The notes under the pieces: generated by a model
What the model saw: the letters and a program-made list of their open reading frames with translations, nothing else
What the model was told of the DNA's origin: nothing
Databases searched by the model: none
Made by a program: the position numbers and the translations under genes
Shown here: positions 33,737 through 42,178 of the stretch, one piece after another
How positions within the stretch are numbered: the stretch's first letter is position 1
Layout of the letters: each line of letters starts with the position of its first letter
Assembly (NCBI GenBank): GCA_017397305.1
Contig: JAFQJB010000009.1
Coordinates: 62,001 to 126,000 of the forward strand
DNA: 64,000 nt
Direction: 5' to 3'
Source: Clostridia bacterium
Lineage (GTDB): Bacteria > Bacillota > Clostridia > Christensenellales > Borkfalkiaceae

Positions 33737-34570
33737 ATGGCACTTCTTTCTATGGAAAAGGTAAGCTTTTCCTACGACAAAAAAATAGACGCCGTAAAAA
33801 ACGTCTCCCTCACCGTTGACGAGGGGGAATACGTTGCTATTATCGGGCACAACGGAAGCGGTAAGAGTACGCTTGCAAAGTTGTTTAACGGGCTTTGTAA
33901 ACCCGACAGTGGCGAAGTGGTCGTCGACGGGTTTTCTTGTAAGGACAAAAAGTCACTCTTTGAAATTAGAAAAAGAGTAGGCGTTGTCTTCCAAAATCCC
34001 GACAACCAAATGGTTGCTTCCATCGTGGAAGACGACATTGCTTTCGGCCCTGAAAATCTTGGCGTAAAAAGGGAAGAAATAGGTGAGCGCATCCAGTTTG
34101 CACTTGCCTCCGTTGGTATGGAAGAATTTAGGAAATCTTCACCAGCAAGGCTTTCTGGCGGTCAAAAACAAAGGATAGCAATCGCGGGGGTTTTGGCGAT
34201 TAAACCTAAAATCTTGGTGCTTGACGAGTCGACGGCTATGCTTGACCCACAAGGAAGAAAAGAAGTTTTGGAAGTTGTGGAAAGGTTAAATAAAGAACAA
34301 AAAACCACGCTTATAAACATAACGCACTATATGGACGAAGTTGTGCGTGCGGATAAAGTTTACGTTGTAAACGACGGCGAAATCGTACTTTCGGGTACCC
34401 CGAAAGAGATTTTTGCTAAAAGAGAACTGCTTGAAGAATGCGGGCTTGAACTTCCCGTTTCGTCAAAGATAGCACAAAAATTGATTGAGCTTGGGGTTAA
34501 CCTTCCCGACGGAATTTTGACCAAAGAGCAACTCGCGGAGGAATTATGCGTATTGAAGCAAAAGATTTAA
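33737..34570 (+). CDS. ecfA1: Energy-coupling factor transporter ATPase EcfA1
   Basis: A 277-residue ATPase of the ECF vitamin/cofactor/metal transport module. Walker A GHNGSGKST (about 36-44), the ECF-specific Q-loop FQNPDNQMVASIVEDDIAFGPENLG, signature LSGGQKQR and Walker B ILVLDESTAMLDP are present. Ser replaces Pro after the Walker B Glu (DEST), which is common in EcfA1. It overlaps ecfA2 by 25 bases. The substrate-specific S component is not in the window and is probably encoded elsewhere. Confidence 0.95.
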   Translation: MALLSMEKVSFSYDKKIDAVKNVSLTVDEGEYVAIIGHNGSGKSTLAKLFNGLCKPDSGEVVVDGFSCKDKKSLFEIRKRVGVVFQNPDNQMVASIVEDDIAFGPENLGVKREEIGERIQFALASVGMEEFRKSSPARLSGGQKQRIAIAGVLAIKPKILVLDESTAMLDPQGRKEVLEVVERLNKEQKTTLINITHYMDEVVRADKVYVVNDGEIVLSGTPKEIFAKRELLEECGLELPVSSKIAQKLIELGVNLPDGILTKEQLAEELCVLKQKI

Positions 34571-35418
34571 CTTTCACTTACAGCAAAAAGTCCAAAGCGA
34601 TATCAAACCGTGCGTTAGAAAACGTTTCCCTATGCATTGAAGAAGGGGAATTTTTTGGTATAATCGGTCAAACGGGTAGTGGTAAAACCACTTTCGTTCA
34701 GCACCTTAACGGACTTATTAGGGTTCAAAAGGATAGCGGAAGTTTATCGGTTGGCGAATTTGATTTAACGGCTAAAAAGTGCGACCTAAAAGCACTTCGC
34801 TCTAGGGTGGGTATGGTTTTTCAATATCCCGAATATCAACTCTTTGCTGAAACGGTTAAAGACGACGTGGCTTTTGGGCTTAGGAATTTTAAGAAAGAAC
34901 TTTCCTTAGAAGAAGAGGAAAGACGTGTTAAGTTAGCAATCGAAACGGTGGGGCTTAACTATGAAGAAATAAAGGACAAGTCCCCGTTCGAACTTTCTGG
35001 CGGTCAAAAACGTAGGGTAGCAATTGCGGGCGTTATCGTGACCGAGCCCGAAGTGCTCGTTTTAGACGAGCCTGTTGCGGGGCTTGACCCCGTGGGGAAA
35101 AGAGATTTTATGAAACTTCTCCACCGCTTGCACGCTTCTTTTGTAAAAACAATTATTTTGGTAACGCACGATATGAACGTCGTGAGTGAAAACTGCACTA
35201 GATGTGCAATCTTTTCGCACGGAAAAATTCATTCGGTTGGTTCGCCAAAAGAAATATTTTCAAATTATGAACAATTAATCGAACTAGGTCTTGATATCCC
35301 CGTGACCGCATATTTAGAACGCGAACTTAAAAAGTTGGGTATCGACGTGGATAGCGATTTAACCGAGAGCGATTTTGCCGATAAAACCGCCAAGGCAATT
35401 GTGGGAGGGAAGCAATGA
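34546..35418 (+). CDS. ecfA2: Energy-coupling factor transporter ATPase EcfA2
   Basis: A 290-residue ECF ATPase forming a heterodimer with EcfA1. Walker A GQTGSGKTT, Q-loop FQYPEYQLFAETVKDDVAFGLRN, signature LSGGQKRR and Walker B VLVLDEPVAGLDP are visible. The C-terminal dimerisation extension typical of EcfA proteins is there. It overlaps ecfA1 and shares a four-base ATGA overlap with ecfT, so the three are translationally coupled. Confidence 0.95.
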   Translation: MRIEAKDLTFTYSKKSKAISNRALENVSLCIEEGEFFGIIGQTGSGKTTFVQHLNGLIRVQKDSGSLSVGEFDLTAKKCDLKALRSRVGMVFQYPEYQLFAETVKDDVAFGLRNFKKELSLEEEERRVKLAIETVGLNYEEIKDKSPFELSGGQKRRVAIAGVIVTEPEVLVLDEPVAGLDPVGKRDFMKLLHRLHASFVKTIILVTHDMNVVSENCTRCAIFSHGKIHSVGSPKEIFSNYEQLIELGLDIPVTAYLERELKKLGIDVDSDLTESDFADKTAKAIVGGKQ

Positions 35419-36239
35419 AAGACGTAACTTTCGGTCAGTTTTTCCCCGCACAATCGTTCGTGCATAAACTTGACGCAAGAATAAAAATACTTTTATCCAT
35501 TGCCTTTATGGTGGCGGTGTTTATGGTGCAAGCCTTTCAATTTATGGGCTTTGTTGCTTGCCTTCTTTTCGTGTTGGTGGTAACCGCCCTAGCAAAAGTG
35601 CCCTTTGGAAAGGTGTTAAGGAGCATAAAGGGAATACTTTTCTTTATAGTTTTTTCGGCAGTGTTGCAACTGCTTTTCAATAAAAACGGAACGACGCTTT
35701 GGCATTGGAAATTTATAACCATAACCGATAAAGGTCTTCTAAACGCTGGCTTTATCATTTGCAAAATCACCTTGGTGGTGCTTGGCGCGTCACTACTGAC
35801 GCTTACCACTTCCCCCGTGGATATTGCGGACGGAATTGAAAGCCTTATGTATCCACTTAAATGGATAAAATTCCCCGTGCACGAGTTTGCACTTATAATG
35901 AGTATTGCCCTCCGCTTTATCCCGACCTTGCTTGACGAAACGGATAGAATTATCAAGGCGCAAAAGGCAAGGGGCGCAAACTTTGAAAGCGGAAACGTGT
36001 TTAAGCGCGCAAAAGCACTTGTGCCCGTGCTTATACCACTTTTAATCTCTGCGTTTAGACGTGCTGAAGAACTTGCCGACGCAATGGACGCAAGGTGTTA
36101 TTCGGGCAGTAAAAATCGTACCAAATACAAAAAAATGCGCCTCACTTGGCGCGATGCAATAGCAACCTTGGTTGTCGGTGGGCTTATTACGGGCGTGGTT
36201 TTCCTCAATATTACAGGCTTTTTGGCGGTGGTGTTATGA
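35415..36239 (+). CDS. ecfT: Energy-coupling factor transporter transmembrane protein EcfT
   Basis: A 274-residue membrane scaffold of the ECF transporter. Five to six hydrophobic helices are seen, with the conserved coupling-helix motifs containing Ala-Arg-Gly: QKARGANFESG near residue 180 and the second AMDARCYSG near residue 225. The N-terminal SFVHKLDARIKIL is the standard EcfT start. It overlaps truA by four bases (ATGA). Confidence 0.95.
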   Translation: MKDVTFGQFFPAQSFVHKLDARIKILLSIAFMVAVFMVQAFQFMGFVACLLFVLVVTALAKVPFGKVLRSIKGILFFIVFSAVLQLLFNKNGTTLWHWKFITITDKGLLNAGFIICKITLVVLGASLLTLTTSPVDIADGIESLMYPLKWIKFPVHEFALIMSIALRFIPTLLDETDRIIKAQKARGANFESGNVFKRAKALVPVLIPLLISAFRRAEELADAMDARCYSGSKNRTKYKKMRLTWRDAIATLVVGGLITGVVFLNITGFLAVVL

Positions 36240-36967
36240 GGATAAAGTTGACGCTATCATATGACGGAACGGCTTATTGCGGTTGGCAAGTTCAACCAAA
36301 CGGCGTAAGCGTTCAAGAAGTGGTGGAAAAGGCAATAGAAAAAGCGACGGGCGAAAGGGTGAGAGTAACGGGAAGCGGAAGAACCGATTCGGGTGTTCAC
36401 GCAGAGGGGCAGGTCGCCCATTTCGATACCGAAAGTTCAGTCCCCGCCGATAAATTTTATAAGGCGATAAACGTGCATTTACCAGCCGACGTGAAAATAT
36501 TGAAAAGCGAGGCGGTAACTGACGATTTTCATGCTTGCAATAAGGCAAAGAAAAAGACCTATCGCTATGCGCTTTATTTAAGCGACGTCGACCTTCCATT
36601 AAAGGATAGGTATGCGGTAAAAATAGACAAATTGCCCGACCTTTCACTTGTGCAAAAGGTTGCCTCTACGCTAGAGGGCGAGCACGATTTTAAGGCGTTT
36701 TGTGCGTCGGGTAGCGGTGCGAAAACAACCGTTAGAACGGTTTATAAAATAGCAATAGAACAAAAGCAAAACGATATATTGTTTTGCGTTACAGGTAACG
36801 GCTTTTTATATAATATGGTAAGAATAATGGTCGGTACGCTTTTAGACGTGGGATACGGCAAACTTACCGAAAACGACGTAAAAGAAATGCTAAACACAGG
36901 TAACCGCAAAAAAGGAGGAAAAACCCTTCCCGCAAAAGGCCTTTGCCTAATAAACGTTGAGTATTAA
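36236..36967 (+). CDS. truA: tRNA pseudouridine(38-40) synthase TruA
   Basis: A 243-residue synthase that makes pseudouridine at positions 38-40 of tRNA. The N-terminal LSYDGTAYCGWQVQPNGVSVQE is typical, and the catalytic Asp lies in the motif GSGRTDSGVHA at about residues 48-58. The ATG at 36236 overlaps the ecfT stop and starts the conserved MRIKL segment; a longer upstream extension in frame has no family similarity and is rejected. The ecfA1-ecfA2-ecfT-truA order is conserved in Firmicutes, where rplM-rpsI usually follow. Confidence 0.96.
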   Translation: MRIKLTLSYDGTAYCGWQVQPNGVSVQEVVEKAIEKATGERVRVTGSGRTDSGVHAEGQVAHFDTESSVPADKFYKAINVHLPADVKILKSEAVTDDFHACNKAKKKTYRYALYLSDVDLPLKDRYAVKIDKLPDLSLVQKVASTLEGEHDFKAFCASGSGAKTTVRTVYKIAIEQKQNDILFCVTGNGFLYNMVRIMVGTLLDVGYGKLTENDVKEMLNTGNRKKGGKTLPAKGLCLINVEY

Positions 36968-36975
36968 ACAAAAGA

Positions 36976-37010
36976 AAAAAGCGAGTGGAAATATCCACCC
37001 GCTTTTTTGG
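36976..37010. terminator. Terminator after truA
   Basis: GCGAGTGGA and TCCACCCGC arms (one mismatched pair) with an AATA loop, A-run before and six T residues after. It separates the ecf-truA operon from the leftward lipoprotein gene and can serve both. Confidence 0.85.
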
Positions 37011-37025
37011 TTGAGAATTTATGAA

Positions 37026-38879
37026 TTATGCTTTGCAGTATGCAACGATTTTATCAAAGGTAACTAATTCTTTAATCAAATCGTAGGCGGTAAGTAAAGT
37101 ATAATAGCCATAATTAACGGCAGTTTTGTCTTGTGAAGAGGTTAAGATAGTAACACTGCTATTCAAGTAATCGCTGTTTTCGGCAACAAAATCGACTGCG
37201 AAAGAATCAACGTATTCTTCTTGGACAAACAACATTGGGATTTCGCAAGAGGTTGTTTCGTATTCTTGTTTTTCTTGGTTGTAAGTGTAAAAATACATGG
37301 TTTTGAACTCTATATCAAAACGTCTAGACAAAGCTTTAGGGTTGTTTTTTGAGGGGAATCCGCCGACATTTTTAGAATGTATCGAATCGTTTGCATTGTT
37401 TATATATATAGTGTCGGGGTTGGAGAAGTTTTGTTCATCTACTTTTTTAATAGAGTCAATGCCTAAAACATCGTCAAGGGTGTACCAAAGAGTGTTATAA
37501 GTTGCGGTTTGTCCACCTATGGTAAGTTCTTCTCTAACCTCCGTTCCCACAAGGTTGCCCGTTTTAGAAGAATAAACTTCGCAATTTCTGCTAACAGCAG
37601 TGGGTATAAAGTCGCCTTTTGTTCCTATAAGAGTTGTGTAGTCTTCATTGATGTCTATTAGGGTGCTTGTTGAAACAAGAGTTTTATCATTAGCACAAAT
37701 AAACTCATACATATATCCTAATACTTCTTTGTTGTTTCTAACAAACTCAAGTTGTGTTGCGGAGTGGTCTAGAATGTCCATTGCTACAAGAAGACTGTTT
37801 TCCGAAACGGTATACTTAAGAATAGAAGTTTCAGTAAGTTGGATTTTTGCGCCATAAGTTTTTGTTGCTAAATCGCTAAAAATTACGACTTGAACACTCT
37901 TCACAGAAGCAGAGAGTACGTATTGCGTATCAGTTATGTAAATTTTGAAGTTTATACCAGCAACCTCGTTTTCATAATAAGTATAATCATCGGGGGAAGA
38001 AGACAAGAAGGTTGTATAAACAGCTTGCATTGCGTTGAAAGCGGTATAAATAGGGCGAACAAAAGAAAGAGCAGTAGAAGTTTTGTTTAGTAGACCATAA
38101 GCAACGTTCAATTGCTTGCCGATTCCGTTTTTGGGAATGTTTGAAACCGAATAAAAGTTTGTGTAATCGGGAGTTTGGTTCAAGGATTTGTTTTCTGGGG
38201 AAAAACATTCAGGCAAAAAAGACCAAGGGTCGGGTGTTTTGCCAAATGCTGCAAAAACGTTAGAAGCAAGGTTTGATAAGTCGAGTTTGATTTTTAGAGA
38301 ACAATCAAAAGTAAGGGTGTTGTAGTTTTGACCGCTTATTACGATACGGAAAACGTGAGTTCCCACAGAGCTAACTCCTGTGCTTTCATTTTCGCCAACG
38401 TAATATTTTACGGTTACTCCGTTAGGAAGATTTCCTACAATCTTGGGTAAATGAGTCTTTCCGTCTTCGATAACAGTCTGCGTTTCCTCAACGGATAAGT
38501 TTGTAATGTCGGCTTTGTTTATAATAAGAGTAGCAGAAAGAGTAAGGGTCTTGTATCCCTCACCACTGAGGGTGGCTGTTGCGTTGTATGTGCCTGCGTT
38601 GGTGCCTTTGTTATCTTTGTATGAAACCGAAACACCAGTAGGGATTGAGCCCTCAACCAACAAAACTTTTTCATTTGCATCGAAAACGTATTCTTTAGAC
38701 GAAAAGGAAATGCCAGTTATTTCCTTCAGCTCTGCTTGTGCGGGAGGAGGGGTTTGTGATGTGCCACCGCCTCCATTTGTTGTGTCGCCTGCGGAATTGT
38801 CGCCGCAACCAAACAAAAGGGTGCAGGCTGAACAAACCAAAAGAATAGTTGTTAAAATCGCCAAAAGTTTCTTTTTCAT
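37026..38879 (-). CDS. Large lipoprotein with MBG-like Ig repeats, function unknown
   Basis: A 617-residue secreted lipoprotein (signal peptide ending in LLFGC, Cys25), a Gly/Thr-rich linker, then two repeats of an Ig-like/MBG type fold: one at about 53-123 (ITGISFSSKEYVFDANEK, GTYNATATLSGEGYKTLTL) and one at about 127-200 (NGVTVKYYVGENES, GTHVFRIVISGQNYNTLTF). The remaining 400 residues show no domain I recognise. They contain alternating hydrophobic strands that suggest a beta-rich external domain. It is the first of three leftward accessory genes lying between truA and rplM. It may bind a surface polymer, but this is a guess. Confidence 0.75.
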   Translation of the reverse strand: MKKKLLAILTTILLVCSACTLLFGCGDNSAGDTTNGGGGTSQTPPPAQAELKEITGISFSSKEYVFDANEKVLLVEGSIPTGVSVSYKDNKGTNAGTYNATATLSGEGYKTLTLSATLIINKADITNLSVEETQTVIEDGKTHLPKIVGNLPNGVTVKYYVGENESTGVSSVGTHVFRIVISGQNYNTLTFDCSLKIKLDLSNLASNVFAAFGKTPDPWSFLPECFSPENKSLNQTPDYTNFYSVSNIPKNGIGKQLNVAYGLLNKTSTALSFVRPIYTAFNAMQAVYTTFLSSSPDDYTYYENEVAGINFKIYITDTQYVLSASVKSVQVVIFSDLATKTYGAKIQLTETSILKYTVSENSLLVAMDILDHSATQLEFVRNNKEVLGYMYEFICANDKTLVSTSTLIDINEDYTTLIGTKGDFIPTAVSRNCEVYSSKTGNLVGTEVREELTIGGQTATYNTLWYTLDDVLGIDSIKKVDEQNFSNPDTIYINNANDSIHSKNVGGFPSKNNPKALSRRFDIEFKTMYFYTYNQEKQEYETTSCEIPMLFVQEEYVDSFAVDFVAENSDYLNSSVTILTSSQDKTAVNYGYYTLLTAYDLIKELVTFDKIVAYCKA

Positions 38880-38895
38880 ATATTTCTCCTAAAAT

Positions 38896-39081
38896 TTATT
38901 TTTTGAATACAAGTTTATAGCAAAATGCTCTTCCGCTTGTATCAATTTGTGTCATGGTAACTAAAGACCAACCATCTTTTGTTACACCATTTATAAAAGC
39001 GGTTAGTTCATTATCGGCTTTTTGTGTGTTTGTGGAGCCGAAAATATTGGTTTTTGTAGCAAAAGTAGTAACAAAATACAT
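38896..39081 (-). CDS. Small DUF4177-like protein
   Basis: A 61-residue protein whose C-terminal half (VTKDGWSLVTMTQIDTSGRAFCYKLVFKK) resembles the DUF4177 fold, in which a GWELV-type turn is followed by a final hydrophobic strand. AAAGGAGAA precedes the ATG at good spacing, and only 16 bases separate its stop from the start region of the MBG lipoprotein. The role is unknown. Its size gives limited certainty. Confidence 0.6.
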   Translation of the reverse strand: MYFVTTFATKTNIFGSTNTQKADNELTAFINGVTKDGWSLVTMTQIDTSGRAFCYKLVFKK

Positions 39082-39112
39082 TTTTATTCTCCTTTATGTT
39101 TTTGATATTTAT

Positions 39113-39988
39113 TTAAATTGTTTTAACTTTTTTTATTTTACTAGCAAGTTGGAATGGGAAGGTGAAATAGGATATAAACGAAGTAACAAATATTCCCAAA
39201 ATAAACCAAGCAATTGACAAAAGGCCAAAGAAAACCCAAAGGAAGAACTTAACCGTTAAAAGCCAAAGTATGCCGTCAAGACTTAGTTCAAAAATCAAGC
39301 CAAACGGGGCCTTAAACGAGCGACAAAAGAAAGAAAACACGTCGCCTATAAATTCTCCCCAAAAGATTTGGCTTGTCACGGTAAAGCCGCCGATAGTTAA
39401 GCCAACAAGGAGGCCGATGGACAGGCCGTTCCAGTTCTGTTTTGCGAAAAGGAAGATTAAAACAAAAACCACAACCGAAACTATGGGACCCCAAATCAGT
39501 CCTTTCTTGAATCTAGCTTTTTCTTGTTTTTGTAGGGCAATCTTTTTTTCAAGTTTCTTTTTTGCGTCCTCTTTTGCTTTTAACTCTTTAATATACTTAA
39601 AGCAATCGTTGCAAAAAACGTGTTGCGTGTTGCTTTCTTCAATCTTATATAATAAACGCGAGTCGTTGTAGGTCAAGTTTGAAAGCTCGTATTCGTCGGG
39701 ACCAACGGGTTTTTTGCATTTTTCACAATAGCCGTTTATTATCTTAATTGTTTCAGTAGCGACAGCCGTTTCTTGTGGTTTGCTTTCGTTTGGCGTTATC
39801 CCCAAAAAAACGTCGACCGAAACACCAAAAAGTTCACACAATTTTTTAATAGAGTCGAGGTCTGGTTCGCTTAAATCGTTTTCCCACTTTGACACAGCTT
39901 GTGCGGATATGTTCAAGTGAGCGCCCAACTCCGATTGGGTTAAACCTTTACCCTTTCTAAGCTCGGCAATTTTTTGTCCGTAGTTCAT
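39113..39988 (-). CDS. Membrane-bound XRE-type regulator with zinc-binding middle
   Basis: A 291-residue protein. Residues 5-60 form an XRE helix-turn-helix (LRKGKGLTQSELGAHLNISAQAVSKWENDLSEPD). A CEKC...CNDC pair at about 92-132 looks like a zinc ribbon. A Lys-rich coiled coil follows, then three or four membrane helices from about 165 on. It probably senses an envelope or membrane signal and regulates locally. The divergent region at 39989-40231 has an inverted repeat over its promoter that suits autoregulation. It diverges from another XRE gene. Confidence 0.8.
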   Translation of the reverse strand: MNYGQKIAELRKGKGLTQSELGAHLNISAQAVSKWENDLSEPDLDSIKKLCELFGVSVDVFLGITPNESKPQETAVATETIKIINGYCEKCKKPVGPDEYELSNLTYNDSRLLYKIEESNTQHVFCNDCFKYIKELKAKEDAKKKLEKKIALQKQEKARFKKGLIWGPIVSVVVFVLIFLFAKQNWNGLSIGLLVGLTIGGFTVTSQIFWGEFIGDVFSFFCRSFKAPFGLIFELSLDGILWLLTVKFFLWVFFGLLSIAWFILGIFVTSFISYFTFPFQLASKIKKVKTI

Positions 39989-40014
39989 AATAAAAAATCT
40001 CCTTAAGTTTTAAT

Positions 40015-40067
40015 GCGGTTAACCTTTGCACAACTATATTATAAAGAATTTAACCGCTGGTTGTGAA
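40015..40067 (-). promoter_or_regulatory. Promoter and candidate operator of the membrane XRE regulator
   Basis: On the minus strand TTCACA (40067-40062) and TATAAT (40043-40038) are spaced by 18 bases. GCGGTTAA (40015-40022) and TTAACCGC (40050-40057) form an 8-bp inverted repeat that brackets the -10 box. Three CAACTAT half-sites (two direct, one inverted) lie at about 40030, 40079 and 40105, between the divergent XRE genes. Confidence 0.55.
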
Positions 40068-40231
40068 CTGTTTTTGCGCAACTATTGGTTGTTTTGTGGT
40101 AAAAATAGTTGAATTTGTGTTTTTTTCTCAAAAAATCAACAAGAATACTTGTATAAATAGATTATAACAAATAGAATTCTATTTTGCAACAAATTAAAAA
40201 AAGAAAACTAGTATAATAATTAAACGAAAGG

Positions 40232-40555
40232 TTGAATACAAGTATGTTAAGTGAAAATATTAGAGAATTTAGAATAGAAAGAGGAATGTCGCAAATGGAA
40301 CTGGCAAAATTAGTGGGGGTCAGTCAAGGGGCGATTTATTTTTGGGAAAACGGCATAAACGAACCGACGGCGGGGTGTGTAGTAAAGCTAGCAAAGGCAT
40401 TCAACGTGTCGGTTGATGAGTTGCTGTCTTATGATGGTGCAGAAAAGAAAGAAGTTCCAGAAAAAGAAAAGAGATGGAGCAAGGGTTTTTCTGCATTAAA
40501 TGAGAGTCAGCAGGATGCAGTTTTGGGAATTGTTGAAGAGTTGCTTAAAAAGTAG
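40232..40555 (+). CDS. XRE-family transcriptional regulator
   Basis: A 107-residue protein with an N-terminal XRE helix-turn-helix (IREFRIERGMSQMELAKLVGVSQGAIYFWENGINEPT, about 8-44) and a short charged tail. GAAAGG precedes the ATG. It diverges from the membrane-bound XRE gene across a 243-base region containing shared repeat motifs, so the two may regulate each other. Targets are not evident. Confidence 0.82.
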   Translation: MNTSMLSENIREFRIERGMSQMELAKLVGVSQGAIYFWENGINEPTAGCVVKLAKAFNVSVDELLSYDGAEKKEVPEKEKRWSKGFSALNESQQDAVLGIVEELLKK

Positions 40556-40703
40556 CTTTCCATAAAGGATACATTTAAAGAATGATATAGTATTAAAATA
40601 GTTAAAAAATTTTCGGTGGACACAATATGTTGTGTTTGCCGATTTTTTTGTGGGAAAAAACGAGAAAAATATTAAAAAACAGCCGAAAATGGCTGAAAAA
40701 TGC

Positions 40704-40735
40704 TTGACTTAAAGGGCAAAATTGTTTAATATAAT
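40704..40735 (+). promoter_or_regulatory. Promoter of the rplM-rpsI operon
   Basis: TTGACT at 40704-40709 is followed by TAATAT at 40727-40732 (17-base spacer), overlapping TATAAT at 40730-40735 (20-base spacer). It is the only clear promoter between the XRE gene and rplM. Confidence 0.6.
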
Positions 40736-40739
40736 TAGG

Positions 40740-40845
40740 CATTTATAAGGCAAAGTTCGTGCTTTATGGGATTAGCCCTCTCATTTTCACCTGAAATCGT
40801 GTTAGGGTGACGGACAAATTGCCCTTTACTAAATTAAAAAATTAA
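40740..40845 (+). promoter_or_regulatory. Candidate L13 leader (autoregulatory 5' UTR)
   Basis: About 110 transcribed bases precede the rplM ribosome binding site and contain several short pairing segments, including an ACCTGAAATCGTGTTAGGGT region. Low-GC bacteria often carry a structured L13 leader that binds the ribosomal protein. I cannot confirm the known consensus by eye. Confidence 0.35.
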
Positions 40846-40857
40846 GGAGATTTCACA

Positions 40858-41289
40858 ATGAAAACTTATATGGCTCACGCAAACAACGTGGACAGAAAGT
40901 GGTACGTTGTAGATGCTGAAGGCGTTGTTTTAGGTAGACTCGCTTCTAAAGTAGCTGCAATTCTTCGCGGTAAGAATAAGCCCACCTTCACCCCCAACGT
41001 TGATACGGGCGATTTCGTTATCATCGTCAACTGCGACAAGGTAGTTTTGACGGGTAAAAAACTCGAAAAGAAATATTACAGATATCACACTGGTCACATT
41101 GGTGGACTTAAATCTATCCAATACAAGACCCTTATGGAAAACAAGGCAGACGTTGCTGTATACGAAGCAGTTAAAGGAATGCTTCCCAAGAACAGCTTAG
41201 GTCGTCAAATGCTCACCAAGCTTAAGGTTTATAGAGGTGCTGAACACAATCATCAAGCTCAAAAACCCGAAGCTATCAAATTGGTGTAA
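40858..41289 (+). CDS. rplM: 50S ribosomal protein L13
   Basis: A 143-residue large-subunit protein that binds 23S rRNA early in assembly. It has the typical [34 protein letters not shown] N-terminal region, the central [18 protein letters not shown], and the C-terminal [20 protein letters not shown] good AAGGAG site precedes the ATG. It is followed by rpsI after 12 bases, the universal pair. Confidence 0.97.
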   Translation: MKTYMAHANNVDRKWYVVDAEGVVLGRLASKVAAILRGKNKPTFTPNVDTGDFVIIVNCDKVVLTGKKLEKKYYRYHTGHIGGLKSIQYKTLMENKADVAVYEAVKGMLPKNSLGRQMLTKLKVYRGAEHNHQAQKPEAIKLV

Positions 41290-41301
41290 TGAGGTGTAAT
41301 T

Positions 41302-41715
41302 ATGGCAAAAGCAACAAGTAAGAAAAAAGTTCAATACTGGGGAACTGGTAGAAGAAAGAAAGCAATCGCTCGTGTTCGTCTTATCCCCGCAGGTGATGGC
41401 ACTATCACCATCAATGGAAAGAGCCTTGACCAATACTTTGGTCTTGACACCTTGAAATTTATCGTTCGCCAACCCCTCGTTCTCGTTGACGCAGTTGCAA
41501 AGTATGACGTAGCAGTTAACGTATGTGGTGGTGGTTTCACCGGTCAAGCAGGCGCAATTAGACACGGTATCGCTCGTGCTCTTTTGCAAGCTGAACCCGA
41601 AACCAGAGCAGCTCTTAAGAAAGCAGGCTTCTTAACCAGAGATTCCAGAATGAAGGAAAGAAAGAAGTACGGCTTGAAGAAGGCACGTCGTGCTCCGCAA
41701 TTCTCAAAGAGATAA
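41302..41715 (+). CDS. rpsI: 30S ribosomal protein S9
   Basis: A 137-residue small-subunit protein whose C-terminal tail reaches the P-site. [16 protein letters not shown] begins the conserved region, [19 protein letters not shown] is in the middle, and the protein ends with the conserved basic RRAPQFSKR. It is co-transcribed with rplM and followed by a terminator about 40 bases after the stop. Confidence 0.97.
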   Translation: MAKATSKKKVQYWGTGRRKKAIARVRLIPAGDGTITINGKSLDQYFGLDTLKFIVRQPLVLVDAVAKYDVAVNVCGGGFTGQAGAIRHGIARALLQAEPETRAALKKAGFLTRDSRMKERKKYGLKKARRAPQFSKR

Positions 41716-41756
41716 TCTCGAAGGTTATACACTTCGCAATATTATGTCAAAATTCA

Positions 41757-41803
41757 AAACGCCAATGGTTACGTACAACAAGTACGCGCCCATCGGCGTT
41801 TTT
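41757..41803 (+). terminator. Terminator of rplM-rpsI
   Basis: AAAACGCCAATGG pairs with CCATCGGCGTTTTT with one mismatch; the 20-base loop has its own GTAC/GTAC pairing. A T-run follows. Confidence 0.85.
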
Positions 41804-41813
41804 CTTTTTCCTC

Positions 41814-42141
41814 ATCTTGCTCGCGTCTAACCACCGAGAATGATAAAAGGATAAGCGAGCCTTGTCTTGCTTGTATCTAATGCTTGAAACTGTTTCAAAC
41901 AAATCAAAAGCGTTGGACAATTCCAACGCTTTTTCTTTTCCTTTATATGCGTCGTTTGGGTTCGTTTACTGCCCTTCGCAAAAAACTTCGATGAACGGAC
42001 GTTCTATCTCATCTTTTTGCTCGGTCGAGCCTTCCCAAACTAGCATCTAAAGGTTGAAACGGGTTTTGTGTCTTGCTTGTGTCTAACCTCCGAGAAAGAA
42101 AAAGGTCGAGCCTTCCCAAACTCGCATCTAAAGGTTGAAAC
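41814..42141. repeat. Degenerate composite repeats ending in TTGAAAC
   Basis: A 38-base sequence starting GGTCGAGCCTTCCCAAACT and ending CATCTAAAGGTTGAAAC occurs at 42023-42060 and 42104-42141 with one difference. A diverged copy is at 41853-41890. A second motif, TCTTGCTYGYGTCTAACC followed by a CCGAGAA block, precedes the first and last copies (from 41814 and 42070), so the unit is about 80 bases. The TTGAAAC end recalls CRISPR repeats, but copy number and spacing do not fit. No gene is seen in 41716-42175. Confidence 0.75.
41906..41936 (+). terminator. Second terminator-like hairpin after rpsI
   Basis: AAAAGCGTTGGA and TCCAACGCTTTT with a short loop and following T-run. It stands within the repeat region with no gene between it and the first terminator. 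It may end a short transcript arising in the repeats. Confidence 0.75.
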
Positions 42142-42149
42142 TTAAAAAA

Positions 42150-42178
42150 CAAAAAAGCAAGGAAATTCCTTGCTTTTA
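42150..42178. terminator. Terminator of the 87-residue gene
   Basis: AAAAGCAAGGA and TCCTTGCTTTT with an AAT loop. It touches the stop codon of the leftward small gene and is symmetrical enough to work in both directions. Confidence 0.85.

Noticed and set aside
40680..40695. CAGCC/GGCTG hairpin as terminator of the XRE gene at 40232
   Set aside because: On the + strand it is followed by A residues, not T; on the minus strand it has a T tail but no leftward gene ends there.
42023..42141. Possible CRISPR array (38-mer ending in GTTGAAAC)
   Set aside because: Only two close copies, a third is strongly diverged at a different spacing, the would-be spacer itself belongs to a larger repeated unit, and no cas gene is present.
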